Below, piece after piece: positions 7,715 through 14,797 of a stretch of DNA of 16,645 bases; position 1 is the stretch's first letter, and each line of letters opens with the position of its first letter. Under the pieces are notes generated by a model. That model did not search any database. It was not told where the DNA came from and was given only the letters and a program-made list of their open reading frames with translations. Made by a program: the position numbers and the translations under genes. This stretch comes from Bulleidia sp. (GTDB taxonomy: Bacteria > Bacillota_I > Bacilli_A > Erysipelotrichales > Erysipelotrichaceae). Location: assembly GCA_016293365.1 (NCBI GenBank), contig JAEDEK010000030.1, positions 1-16,645 of the forward strand, in the 5' to 3' direction.

Positions 7715-7745
7715 AAGACCTTCTGCATCCTGCAGAAAGCCTTTT
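7713..7745 (-). terminator. Intrinsic terminator, possibly bidirectional
   Basis: TTCTGCA (7721-7727) and TGCAGAA (7731-7737) pair across a TCC loop. AAAAG on one side and CTTTTT on the other can extend the stem. On the minus strand the stem is followed by TCTTTTG, and it begins immediately after the TGA stop of the small gene at 7746. The layout would also work on the plus strand. Confidence 0.7.
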
Positions 7746-8051
7746 TCAGAAATAACGATGTACAATCTGCTCATCCCCGTCTTTCAGGCTGTCGAAATCT
7801 CCATGCTCATTCCCCCTGCACGCATAGCATCTGGTGTGAAGGATAAAGTGTTTCTGTGGAATGTGGCATGTCACTACTTCTTTCACCTTTCCTTCCTTTA
7901 ACTGCTGCAGATAATGTTTTTCACGGTTACGGTCATATACGATTACCAGATCTTCATCTTCCAAAAGACTCACGGCTGCAAGATCGCACGGCTGCTGGGC
8001 ATCATAGCTGATCATTTCACCGATCAGTTCTTCAATCATCATATCTTCCAT
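7746..8051 (-). CDS. Small acidic protein of unknown function, 101 residues
   Basis: I do not recognise this family. Translated from the ATG at 8051, with GGAGGAG ending three bases upstream, it is 101 residues. Longer in-frame starts (ATG 8063, TTG 8093) have no ribosome binding site and would overlap that GGAGGAG. The N-terminal half is acidic (E-E-L-I-G-E-M; L-E-D-E-D-L) with a strand-like L-V-I-V-Y-D. The C-terminal half has four cysteines at 22, 62, 75 and 78 (R-C-Y-A-C-R-G, a C-x2-C pair) and several histidines, which might bind a metal, but this is speculative. There is no signal peptide or membrane segment. It has its own promoter and a strong terminator, so it is probably a real monocistronic gene rather than a chance frame. 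Confidence 0.6.
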   Translation of the reverse strand: MEDMMIEELIGEMISYDAQQPCDLAAVSLLEDEDLVIVYDRNREKHYLQQLKEGKVKEVVTCHIPQKHFILHTRCYACRGNEHGDFDSLKDGDEQIVHRYF

Positions 8052-8065
8052 TTTCTCCTCCATAT

Positions 8066-8086
8066 GACAGCACTGTTTCAGCTGTC
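8066..8086 (-). other. Hairpin in the leader of the small gene
   Basis: GACAGC (8066-8071) and GCTGTC (8081-8086) form a 6-bp stem with a 9-base loop. It lies about five bases upstream of the GGAGGAG ribosome binding site in the roughly 70-base leader of the 101-residue protein. It could affect translation, but nothing shows a ligand or protein partner. Confidence 0.35.
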
Positions 8087-8125
8087 TGACCAAGCGGTTG
8101 CTTTCAAGGAAGAAAACAGGAGATT

Positions 8126-8153
8126 ATTATACATCGATGACATGATCGTGCAA
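8126..8153 (-). promoter_or_regulatory. Promoter for the small unknown gene
   Basis: Minus strand: TTGCAC (8148-8153), 16-base spacer, perfect TATAAT (8126-8131). It begins about 15 bases after the stop of the RpiR-type regulator, giving the downstream small gene independent expression. The -35 is poor after TTG. Confidence 0.55.
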
Positions 8154-8167
8154 CAGGAATGAGACAT

Positions 8168-9001
8168 TTACAGTCTTGCTGTCCAGCCTTTTGTTTCCTG
8201 TAATGTCTTTTTGTGGTCACTCAGATGTCTGGATACAAGAGAAAGATACAGCGTATCACAGATAAACAGACAGCTGTCACGACTGGAAATTGCACCGGCA
8301 CGGATGGTCTTTTCCTCCATCGGTACGTGAAAGACAAGATCTGCATATTTCTGCAGATGTGTTTTGCCGAGCTGTGTAATACCGATCACAACGGCTTTCC
8401 TTTCTCTGGCAACCTTGACGGTTTCAATGATGCTCTTTGTTTCCCCGGAATAACTGATGGCGATCAGCACATCATTTTCCTTCATACCACTCAGAGAAGA
8501 AAGAAGTACATGGATGTCAGGACTGTAATGAACCCTGATTCCGATTCTGCCAAGTTTCTGTTGTAGATCCTGGCATACGATACCGGAACCTCCGATTCCG
8601 CACAGATACACCTGTCCTGCCTTTTCTACTGCATCTGCTGCTTTTTCCACAACTGCCTCATCAATGAGACTTCTGACATGTTCCATTGTGGCACAACGAT
8701 GACTGTACAGCGTTGAAACAAGTCTGGTTACGGTAATATTCTGTTCGATTTCTTCTGTCAGATCATCAATGTCATTCTTCTCTGTCAGAAGAATATCCAT
8801 TTTCAAAGCCGGGAAACCGCTGTATCCCAGGGTTCTGGCAAATCTGACAATGGTTGGTGCGCTTGTTCCGCAATGTGCGGCAAGCTCTTTGGCGGAGCTG
8901 ATGCTTACTTCCTGTAAATGATGAAGAAAATATTCGGAAATCTGCTTCTCACTCTGTGTGAACTCAGGATAGAGATCCTGGATACGGCTCTGTAAACTCA
9001 T
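8168..9001 (-). CDS. MurR/RpiR-family transcriptional regulator
   Basis: 277 residues. The N-terminal helix-turn-helix domain occupies about 1-75, with the recognition region I-S-S-A-K-E-L-A-A-H-C-G-T-S-A-P-T-I-V-R-F at 34-54 and G-Y-S-G-F-P at 59-64. A SIS (sugar isomerase) domain follows at about 115-250, with G-I-G-G-S-G at 135-140 and I-S-Y-S-G-E-T at 182-188, the phosphosugar-binding loops. Family members sense phosphorylated sugars and repress or activate nearby uptake or catabolic genes. Here it lies 469 bases after the last permease gene of the ABC operon on the same strand, a natural candidate to control that operon, though no shared operator is visible. GAGGG lies seven bases before the ATG. 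Confidence 0.88.
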   Translation of the reverse strand: MSLQSRIQDLYPEFTQSEKQISEYFLHHLQEVSISSAKELAAHCGTSAPTIVRFARTLGYSGFPALKMDILLTEKNDIDDLTEEIEQNITVTRLVSTLYSHRCATMEHVRSLIDEAVVEKAADAVEKAGQVYLCGIGGSGIVCQDLQQKLGRIGIRVHYSPDIHVLLSSLSGMKENDVLIAISYSGETKSIIETVKVARERKAVVIGITQLGKTHLQKYADLVFHVPMEEKTIRAGAISSRDSCLFICDTLYLSLVSRHLSDHKKTLQETKGWTARL

Positions 9002-9059
9002 ATGTTTTCCCTCGTCTTTACAATACTGTACTGCGTTGAAACCTGTTACTGATATACCA

Positions 9060-9071
9060 CATCCACGGATG
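9060..9071 (-). promoter_or_regulatory. Small palindrome in regulator leader, possible operator
   Basis: CATCC-AC-GGATG is a perfect 5-bp inverted repeat with a 2-base centre. It lies about 30 bases downstream of the predicted -10 box of the RpiR-type gene. That would suit an autoregulatory site, but the motif is short and I find no matching copy upstream of the ABC operon. Confidence 0.25.
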
Positions 9072-9098
9072 AAAGCTTATGTATGTATGTACAGCCGT

Positions 9099-9104
9099 AT
9101 TATA
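9099..9104 (-). promoter_or_regulatory. -10 box for the RpiR-type regulator
   Basis: A perfect TATAAT on the minus strand, about 100 bases before the start codon. There is no good -35 element at 16-18 bases upstream, so the promoter may depend on an activator or be weak. Confidence 0.45.
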
Positions 9105-9224
9105 TCATTACTCAAATAAAAAAAGGTGAAATCAGTTCAATGTCATTAAGTTAAGGCAAATAAATTCTTAGTGATATTAATTGAAAATTCAAGAAAACAA
9201 ATCATTACTATGAATTGAACAAAA

Positions 9225-9296
9225 ATAGATAGCCATTTTGAACGGTAAATGATTACCACTATTGTTAATATTAAACTATTCTTTTTGGCTATCTAT
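9225..9296 (-). repeat. 11-bp perfect inverted repeat with 50-base centre
   Basis: ATAGATAGCCA (9225-9235) and TGGCTATCTAT (9286-9296) are exact reverse complements. On the minus strand the second arm is followed by TTTTTG, so it may act as a distal terminator for the ABC operon. The centre holds a smaller hairpin (GGTAA/TTACC, 9244-9257) and the palindrome TTAATATTAA. A tiny non-autonomous mobile element or its remnant is the alternative. Confidence 0.45.
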
Positions 9297-9358
9297 ATTC
9301 TGACATCATTACCGATCATATTTCCCCTGCCTGACACCGGGTGAAACTCAATTATCCT

Positions 9359-9377
9359 TAGCCTGTTATACAGGCTA
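9359..9377. repeat. 7-bp hairpin downstream of the ABC operon
   Basis: TAGCCTG (9359-9365) and CAGGCTA (9371-9377) pair perfectly around TTATA. No T run follows on either strand, so it is not a standard terminator. It could protect the 3' end of the operon message. Confidence 0.4.
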
Positions 9378-9469
9378 TCTGGTACTGCTGTTTCTTAAAA
9401 AAGATAACTCTTAATTGACAGCTTGTCCGGTCCTTTCCTGCCAAAACAGACGCAATCGTAATGTGAGTA

Positions 9470-10327
9470 TTAGCCTTTCACACCTGTTTCGCCGCCGATT
9501 CCATTAACAAACCACTTTTCTGTCAAAGCAAACATGACAAGCAATGGAACGATGATCACAGCACTTGCCGCCATGACAAGACCCCAGTTTGTACCATAAG
9601 CACCACCTTCAATAAAGAAGGAACGCAGCCCTTGGGAAACAAGATATTTATCCGGATCATTGGTAATCAGAGAAGGCCACATATAGTTGTTGTAGGCAGA
9701 GATGAAACTCATCAGACCAAGTGTGATGAAGGACGATTTTGTCATTGGTCCGACAATGTTGCAGAGAATCTCCAGATGCGATGAACCATCAATTCGTGCA
9801 GCCTCCACAAGGCTCTTTGGTATCTGCATGAATGCCTGTCTGAGCTGGAAAATACCAAACGTAGATACCGTACTGGATATGATCAGACCTGTAAATGTAT
9901 TGAGAAGATTCATCTTTGACAGAATAATATACGATGGAATATATGTTGCGGCTACCGGCAGCATATATGTAGCCATGATGATTCCAAACAGAATGTTTCT
10001 GGATCTGAATTTCATGAATACAAGTGCATATGCCAGAAGTGCTGATGTGATTACCTGCAAAGCAACAATCACAAGTGAAATCCACATTGTATTGAATATA
10101 TATGTTGGAATCGGGGATGATGTGATGACACTGATCAGATTATCCCATGTAACAGTTGATGGCAGAAAAGAGGAAGAGCTCATCACTTCTGATCCTGGTT
10201 TCAGACAGCTGCTGATCATCCATACAAACGGTAATGCGGTAAAGGCAGAGATCAGAGTAATCAGAAGAATCTTTATTTCTCCGGCAGCGATTGAAACAAA
10301 CAGCTGCTTATAACGTTTCTTATTCAT
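9470..10327 (-). CDS. ABC transporter permease, MalG/UgpE-type
   Basis: 285 residues with six likely membrane helices; the first is at about 18-40. The cytoplasmic EAA loop that docks on the ATPase is E-A-A-R-I-D-G at 175-181 and onward to about 195. This belongs to the carbohydrate-uptake-transporter-1 permeases, the partner of the MalF-type gene just before it. The ATG overlaps the previous stop by eight bases (ATGAATAA), with GGGTG four to five bases upstream, so the two permeases are translationally coupled and made in equal amounts, as needed for a heterodimeric channel. It is the last gene of the operon. Sugar versus glycerol-phosphate transport cannot be told from the permease. Confidence 0.9.
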   Translation of the reverse strand: MNKKRYKQLFVSIAAGEIKILLITLISAFTALPFVWMISSCLKPGSEVMSSSSFLPSTVTWDNLISVITSSPIPTYIFNTMWISLVIVALQVITSALLAYALVFMKFRSRNILFGIIMATYMLPVAATYIPSYIILSKMNLLNTFTGLIISSTVSTFGIFQLRQAFMQIPKSLVEAARIDGSSHLEILCNIVGPMTKSSFITLGLMSFISAYNNYMWPSLITNDPDKYLVSQGLRSFFIEGGAYGTNWGLVMAASAVIIVPLLVMFALTEKWFVNGIGGETGVKG

Positions 10328-11198
10328 AATTCACCCACTTCTTTGAATACATGAACTGCAGCACAGACAGAACAACCGTAATGATCATCATGATTGTCGC
10401 TACAGCGGATGCCTTGCCGATGGAGAACTCCTGGAAACCAAGCTGATAGTACATATACAGCAATGTTCTTGTTGAACCGGATGGTCCACCCTGCGTCAGA
10501 ATCTGAATCTGATCGTATGCCTGCAGTGAGTTAATCATTGTAATGATCGTCAGAAAGAATGTCGTTGGAGAAATGGAAGGCAGTGTAATATCAAAGAACT
10601 GACGCACTTTACGTGCTCCATCGATAGAACCTGCCTCATACAGATCCTTCGGCACTTTTTCGATTGCGGACAGATAGAAGATCATTGCATAACCAAGCGA
10701 TTTCCATACTGTGACGAGAATAACCGACAACATCGATGTATCCGAGGAAAAGATCCACTTCAGACCCGGCAGATGCAGCAGATTCAGTATCTGATTGGCA
10801 ATGCCTCCATCCGGCTGAAAGATCCATGTCCAGACAATAGAGATTGCGACTGTTGGTGTAATCCATGGAGAGAAGATGATGAATTTCATGATCTGTGATC
10901 CATGGAATTTTTTAGACAATCCCAAAGCAAGAAGAAGACCGATGAAAATGGTTGGAAACAGTGTTCCAAATGTAAATACCAGTGTATTCCACAGCGCTTC
11001 ATAGAAACGACTGTCACGGAATACTGCCATGTAATTCAGAAGTCCCTGGAAACTGTATGTCGGACTCATGAAATCCCAGTCTGTAAAACTGATCCATATA
11101 GCTCTGCAGATCGGATAAATCCAGAAAACACATAGCGGAATCAAAGCAGGTAGTATGAACAACAGCAACTCCGCATTCCTTTTAATTTTTCTGTTCAA
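10320..11198 (-). CDS. ABC transporter permease, MalF/UgpA-type
   Basis: 292 residues, about six membrane helices, with the EAA docking loop E-A-G-S-I-D-G-A at 188-195 through P-S-I-S-P at about 207-211. The start codon is TTG at 11198: an in-frame TGA lies three codons upstream and the next in-frame ATG would remove the first helix. AGAGGTGA lies about six bases before the TTG, which supports it. The protein begins N-R-K-I-K-R-N, a positive inside-facing tail typical of this family. It pairs with the following permease to form the membrane channel fed by the lipoprotein encoded at the start of the operon. Confidence 0.9.
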   Translation of the reverse strand: MNRKIKRNAELLLFILPALIPLCVFWIYPICRAIWISFTDWDFMSPTYSFQGLLNYMAVFRDSRFYEALWNTLVFTFGTLFPTIFIGLLLALGLSKKFHGSQIMKFIIFSPWITPTVAISIVWTWIFQPDGGIANQILNLLHLPGLKWIFSSDTSMLSVILVTVWKSLGYAMIFYLSAIEKVPKDLYEAGSIDGARKVRQFFDITLPSISPTTFFLTIITMINSLQAYDQIQILTQGGPSGSTRTLLYMYYQLGFQEFSIGKASAVATIMMIITVVLSVLQFMYSKKWVNYE

Positions 11199-11215
11199 AA
11201 TAGTTCACCTCTCAG

Positions 11216-11536
11216 TCATTGAAGATTCAGCAGCACACAGCTGACACCGATCACGCCTACAAGAAGCATGGAAAACCATGACATCTGTTCATGGTACACA
11301 ACAAGTGAAAACACCGTCTGTGCTGTAATACCAAGCCCGCACCACATCGCATAGGCAACTGCCAGATTTTCTTTTTCCAGTGCCTGTGAAAAGGAATAAT
11401 GACTTAAAGCATACAGAAATACACACAACAATGACCATGAAACAACCGTAAAGCAATGTGTTCTGCGCAGAAGACCTGTCGCAATGATTTCACAGCTCAC
11501 CGCAAGAATCAGCCATGTATTACTGCTCAGTTGCAT
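11216..11536 (-). CDS. Small multidrug resistance (SMR)-family membrane protein
   Basis: 106 residues with four membrane helices, the size of EmrE-type proteins. Key positions match: E16 in the first helix (the proton/substrate glutamate, E14 of EmrE), Y42, Y62 and W65 in A-Y-A-M-W-C-G-L-G. Known relatives work as small antiporter dimers exporting quaternary ammonium compounds, guanidinium or polyamines, and some need a paired partner; only one gene is present here. Its ATG overlaps the end of the ATPase gene by ten bases, with AGGTGA just upstream, and the permease gene follows 17 bases later. It is therefore embedded in the uptake operon, which is unusual. Its role there is unknown: export of a by-product of the imported compound is one guess. 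Confidence 0.87.
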   Translation of the reverse strand: MQLSSNTWLILAVSCEIIATGLLRRTHCFTVVSWSLLCVFLYALSHYSFSQALEKENLAVAYAMWCGLGITAQTVFSLVVYHEQMSWFSMLLVGVIGVSCVLLNLQ

Positions 11537-12627
11537 ATCGTTTCACCTGTATCAATATCAAACAGATGAATGTGATCTTTATTCAGACGCAGATACATTT
11601 CAGTTCCAGGTCTGAGCTCACTGTCTTCCTCAACACAGGAAACAATCACACCATCACCTGTAGAAATATGCAGTGTTGCTGTGTAGCCAAGCATTTCATG
11701 CACATCCAGTGTACCCTTCATAAAATATGTATCTTCCCTGTCGCATGGAATGACATGTTCCGGTCGGATTCCAAGCACTGCCTTTGTATTCACAGCATTT
11801 CTGTTTCTGATTTCTTCTGCACGCTTTCCTTCTACTACAAAGGAACCTTCATTTCCCTGAATTGTGATCTTACCATCCTGATCCACAACATCCACTTCAA
11901 TGAAATTCATCGATGGCATTCCGATAAATCCTGCAACAAAGCGGTTTACCGGATAGTGGAACATGTTATATGGTGTATCAATCTGCTGCACCTTTCCTTT
12001 ATCCATGACAACAATCTTTGTTCCAAGCGTCATCGCTTCTGTCTGATCGTGTGTGACATAGATAAATGTCGTATCCAGCTTTTCATACAGTGCCGCAATT
12101 TCAACACGCATCTGCGAACGCAGCTTTGCATCCAGATTGGATAACGGTTCATCCATCAGAAACACCTTTGGTTTGCGGATCATCGCTCTGCCCATCGCAA
12201 CACGCTGCTTTTGACCACCCGACAGCTGACTTGGTTTTCTATCAAGCAGCTCTTCAAGGTTTAATACACGAGCCACTTCATCTACACGCTGTCTGATCTC
12301 ATCTTTTGGAACGTGGTGAATTTTCAGAGAATATGCGATGTTTTCACGCACTGTCATGTGCGGATATAATGCGTAGTTCTGAAATACCATGGCGATGTTT
12401 CGATCCTGCGGATCCACATCGTTCATGACTTCTCCATCAATTGTCAGTTCACCGGAACTGATTTCTTCCAGCCCTGCAATCATGCGCAGTGTTGTGGACT
12501 TGCCGCATCCCGAAGGCCCGACAAGAATGACAAACTGCTTTCCATGAATATCAAGATTAAAATCACTGACGGCTTCATAGCCGTTGTCATATGTTTTATA
12601 AATATTCTTCAAACAAATATCTGTCAT
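11527..12627 (-). CDS. ABC transporter ATP-binding protein, MsmK/UgpC-type
   Basis: 366 residues, the usual length for carbohydrate-uptake ATPases. The nucleotide-binding domain (1-235) has Walker A G-P-S-G-C-G-K-S-T (37-45), Q-loop Q83, signature L-S-G-G-Q (135-139), Walker B V-F-L-M-D-E (155-160) and switch H193. The C-terminal OB-like TOBE region (about 240-366) includes L-G-I-R-P-E-H, the typical MalK/UgpC/MsmK extension. It powers the two permeases downstream. The ATG overlaps the HAD gene stop by ATGA, and no close ribosome binding site is seen (GGAG is 16 bases away), so translation is probably coupled. In some Bacillota one such ATPase serves several importers, but here it is encoded with its own system. 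Confidence 0.93.
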   Translation of the reverse strand: MTDICLKNIYKTYDNGYEAVSDFNLDIHGKQFVILVGPSGCGKSTTLRMIAGLEEISSGELTIDGEVMNDVDPQDRNIAMVFQNYALYPHMTVRENIAYSLKIHHVPKDEIRQRVDEVARVLNLEELLDRKPSQLSGGQKQRVAMGRAMIRKPKVFLMDEPLSNLDAKLRSQMRVEIAALYEKLDTTFIYVTHDQTEAMTLGTKIVVMDKGKVQQIDTPYNMFHYPVNRFVAGFIGMPSMNFIEVDVVDQDGKITIQGNEGSFVVEGKRAEEIRNRNAVNTKAVLGIRPEHVIPCDREDTYFMKGTLDVHEMLGYTATLHISTGDGVIVSCVEEDSELRPGTEMYLRLNKDHIHLFDIDTGETICN

Positions 12628-13346
12628 AATAATTTCATTAATTCTCCAACATGCGAAATTACGATGTCTGCATACTGTGCAAGCTCTTCTTTTTTCGTCG
12701 CACCGCTCAGAACACCAATTTTCATCGCTCCGCCGTTTTCCGCAAACTTCATGTCATTTGGCGTATCACCAACCATGACAATCCGACCTGTATCCACACC
12801 CCACCTGTCAGCACAGGCATGGATGAAGGATGGATCCGGTTTGATCGGATATGCAGAATCACTGGCACAGATCATCTCAGCATCAATGCCTGCTCGATTC
12901 AGAAGCTTATGCGTATTGGCAAGGTTATCCGTTGTAGCCACTGCTGTATGAATTCCTCGCTCATTTAAATAACCGAACAGCTTTGAAAGATCGCATGGAT
13001 AAGAGCATGTCATATATCCTTCATCCACTGCTTTTTCAAACCATTCACTCATCTGTGCAAAGACTGTTTCATAACTGCATGCAATTCCATCATCCTTCAT
13101 GATTTCAACAGCACATCCTGCCATGCTTTCATATGTTCCAATCGCAAGCTGTCCCTTTGGATCCACACTTCCATCTTCATTGACACCAAATGATCTGAGA
13201 ATCTTTACAGCAGAAGATGGATCCATGTGATATGCTTCCACCAGCTTTTCAACTACCTTTACCGCAGCAGGAATCCACAAAGAATCAAAGTCTGCAAGTG
13301 TACCATCCTTATCAAAGATCACACCGGCAATCTCAGAAAAGTCCAT
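12624..13346 (-). CDS. HAD-IA phosphatase of the ABC operon (phosphoglycolate phosphatase-like)
   Basis: 240 residues from the ATG at 13346, which has AGGAGG six bases upstream. A longer frame exists to 13466 but lies inside the PHP gene and lacks support. Motif I is F-D12-K-D14-G-T, motif II is T138/T139 in A-V-A-T-T-D-N, motif III is K169 in I-K-P-D, and motif IV is G-D194-T-P-N-D198. The helical cap between motifs I and II (about 18-115) marks subclass I, unlike the three Cof-type HADs near position 1-4400. Such enzymes remove phosphate from glycolate phosphate, sugar phosphates or glycerol phosphate. It overlaps the PHP gene by 14 bases and the ATPase gene by ATGA. In context it may act on the phosphorylated product of the imported substrate (inference). 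Confidence 0.86.
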   Translation of the reverse strand: MDFSEIAGVIFDKDGTLADFDSLWIPAAVKVVEKLVEAYHMDPSSAVKILRSFGVNEDGSVDPKGQLAIGTYESMAGCAVEIMKDDGIACSYETVFAQMSEWFEKAVDEGYMTCSYPCDLSKLFGYLNERGIHTAVATTDNLANTHKLLNRAGIDAEMICASDSAYPIKPDPSFIHACADRWGVDTGRIVMVGDTPNDMKFAENGGAMKIGVLSGATKKEELAQYADIVISHVGELMKLL

Positions 13347-14772
13347 TACCTGCCTCCTGGAATGTATGATATGCATGTTCCTTACTTCCGCAGTAAATCG
13401 GATTTGTATAAAGCACGCAGTCATGCTTTCCATTTTCTGCTCCGATGCGCAGCCAATGATAACCATCTGCGCTCCATGGCATCTTCACATTCATGGACAG
13501 TGTCCGATAATCCGCATCATATGTGCTTTCAACTTTTTCAACGATTCCATCCCTTACGACATACATCATAAATGGTTCATCGACATGACGTAGTTTCACA
13601 TCAATTTCAATCATTCCGGATTCTGTGACTTCTTCTCCGACAATCACTTCTTTACCATTGATGCGCAAATCCAACTTCATCTGACAATGACGTGTGATCA
13701 CTGCATTGCATCTGCGTAAAGCAGACACAACAGAATTCTCACTCAGGCCACGACAGTAAACAGAGGTTGTCGGATCACCGACAATCGATGGCCCTCCATC
13801 CGGTGTATACCATTCATGCAGTAAGGCATGTGTATCACTGCCACCAATGCCGCATACATGCCAGCCATCCGCCCAGAGTCTGTCAATCAATGCGACTGCC
13901 TTGCGGTTTGCTTCATGGTTATCCGGGAATGTCGGATCGTTGATGACTTCAATACAGTCGATATCTTCAATCGGCATATCCCCATACAACCATGCCCAAG
14001 GAGTAAGAAACGGGTGGTTGATGCTGATGAGACAATTGTCTTTCTTCACTTCTGCAAGTGCATTTACCAGTTGCTTCTGTGCATGTTTATAATCGCTGTA
14101 AAGCTCTTTACAATCAGATGGTCTGCGTCTGAGTCCAAAGATGTTGGCATGTCCTGCCTGTGTTGTGATTTCAATTCCGCATAAGACTGTCAGATCTGTT
14201 TTACACCAGGAAGAAGGAACAAGATTATGTTCTGTTGCATAATAGAAATCCAGGTTCATCAGCTTTGCTTTGAACATCTGTTTTTCTATTTCTTCATGTC
14301 CATCCGATAATACGGTATGACAATGGAAATCTCCCCGATACCAGCCTGTATGATGACGTTTCATTTCATCTGGATCATATCCGGAAAGGTTTCCATCCAG
14401 ATCCATCCACACCTGTTTATCCGATGCATTTCTTTTCGAAACGGCACCTGTCTGACAGACAATCGTGATTTTCATCGGTTCCAGAATATACGGAAGCACT
14501 TCACCAAACGGCACAAGCTCGACTGTATAGACACCTTTTGTCAGTGTACATGGAATTCCGCCATAGGAACACGCATTCCTGTTACTGCTCAATACAACAG
14601 GATTCTCCCCGGTTCCTAACTGTCTTTGAAACAGGACCTGACCTGCTTCATTTCTCATAAATAATGCGATGCATGACAACAGCTTTTCATTTCCTTCCAC
14701 TTCAAAGCTGATACGTCTGTATTTTCTTTTAAAAGAAGCTGCTGTGTGAGGCTCGCAGCTTCTTTTGAACAT
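13333..14772 (-). CDS. PHP-domain metallohydrolase (CehA/McbA-like)
   Basis: 479 residues. A beta-rich N-terminal region (about 20-125) is followed by a PHP catalytic core. Predicted metal ligands are H150 and H152 in D-F-H-C-H-T, D157, H182 in A-T-E-H-N, E201 in G-I-E-I-T, H208 in A-G-H-A-N-I-F-G, H253 in I-N-H-P-F, D313 and H315 in G-S-D-T-H-A. A C-terminal beta domain follows (about 365-479). PHP enzymes use two or three metal ions to cleave phosphoesters, and the CehA/McbA branch includes ester and carbamate hydrolases. In this operon it takes the place a glycerophosphodiesterase holds in Ugp operons. The ATG at 14772 has a poor ribosome binding site, and a terminator-like hairpin covers codons 3-14. 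No later start keeps the conserved N-terminal strand. Confidence 0.83.
   Translation of the reverse strand: MFKRSCEPHTAASFKRKYRRISFEVEGNEKLLSCIALFMRNEAGQVLFQRQLGTGENPVVLSSNRNACSYGGIPCTLTKGVYTVELVPFGEVLPYILEPMKITIVCQTGAVSKRNASDKQVWMDLDGNLSGYDPDEMKRHHTGWYRGDFHCHTVLSDGHEEIEKQMFKAKLMNLDFYYATEHNLVPSSWCKTDLTVLCGIEITTQAGHANIFGLRRRPSDCKELYSDYKHAQKQLVNALAEVKKDNCLISINHPFLTPWAWLYGDMPIEDIDCIEVINDPTFPDNHEANRKAVALIDRLWADGWHVCGIGGSDTHALLHEWYTPDGGPSIVGDPTTSVYCRGLSENSVVSALRRCNAVITRHCQMKLDLRINGKEVIVGEEVTESGMIEIDVKLRHVDEPFMMYVVRDGIVEKVESTYDADYRTLSMNVKMPWSADGYHWLRIGAENGKHDCVLYTNPIYCGSKEHAYHTFQEAGNGLF
14731..14766 (-). terminator. Terminator-like hairpin inside the start of the PHP gene
   Basis: AAAAGAAGCTGC (14731-14742) and GCAGCTTCTTTT (14755-14766) are exact 12-bp reverse complements around a 12-base loop. 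On the minus strand the right half ends in CTTCTTTT, giving the A-tract, GC core and U-tract of an intrinsic terminator, beginning 31 bases after the lipoprotein stop codon. It would let only part of the transcripts run into the hydrolase and permease genes, or protect the 3' end of a short lipoprotein message. Confidence 0.65.
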
Positions 14773-14797
14773 GTATAAGTCAGTACTTCGCGCATAC

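Larger units (their letters stand above)
9002..9469 (-). other. Gene-free spacer, AT-rich in its middle, with inverted repeats
   Basis: No open frame of convincing length on either strand. From the regulator outward it holds a leader of about 90 bases, a -10 box, and an AT-rich block (about 9107-9300) that differs in base composition from the flanking genes. It also has an 11-bp inverted repeat (9225-9296) and a separate hairpin (9359-9377). The octamer GGCTATCT occurs at 9287-9294 and 9373-9380, and its complement (AGATAGCC) in the left arm at 9228-9234, with a near copy. It may contain the remnant of a mobile element, but no transposase fragment is recognisable. Confidence 0.5.
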
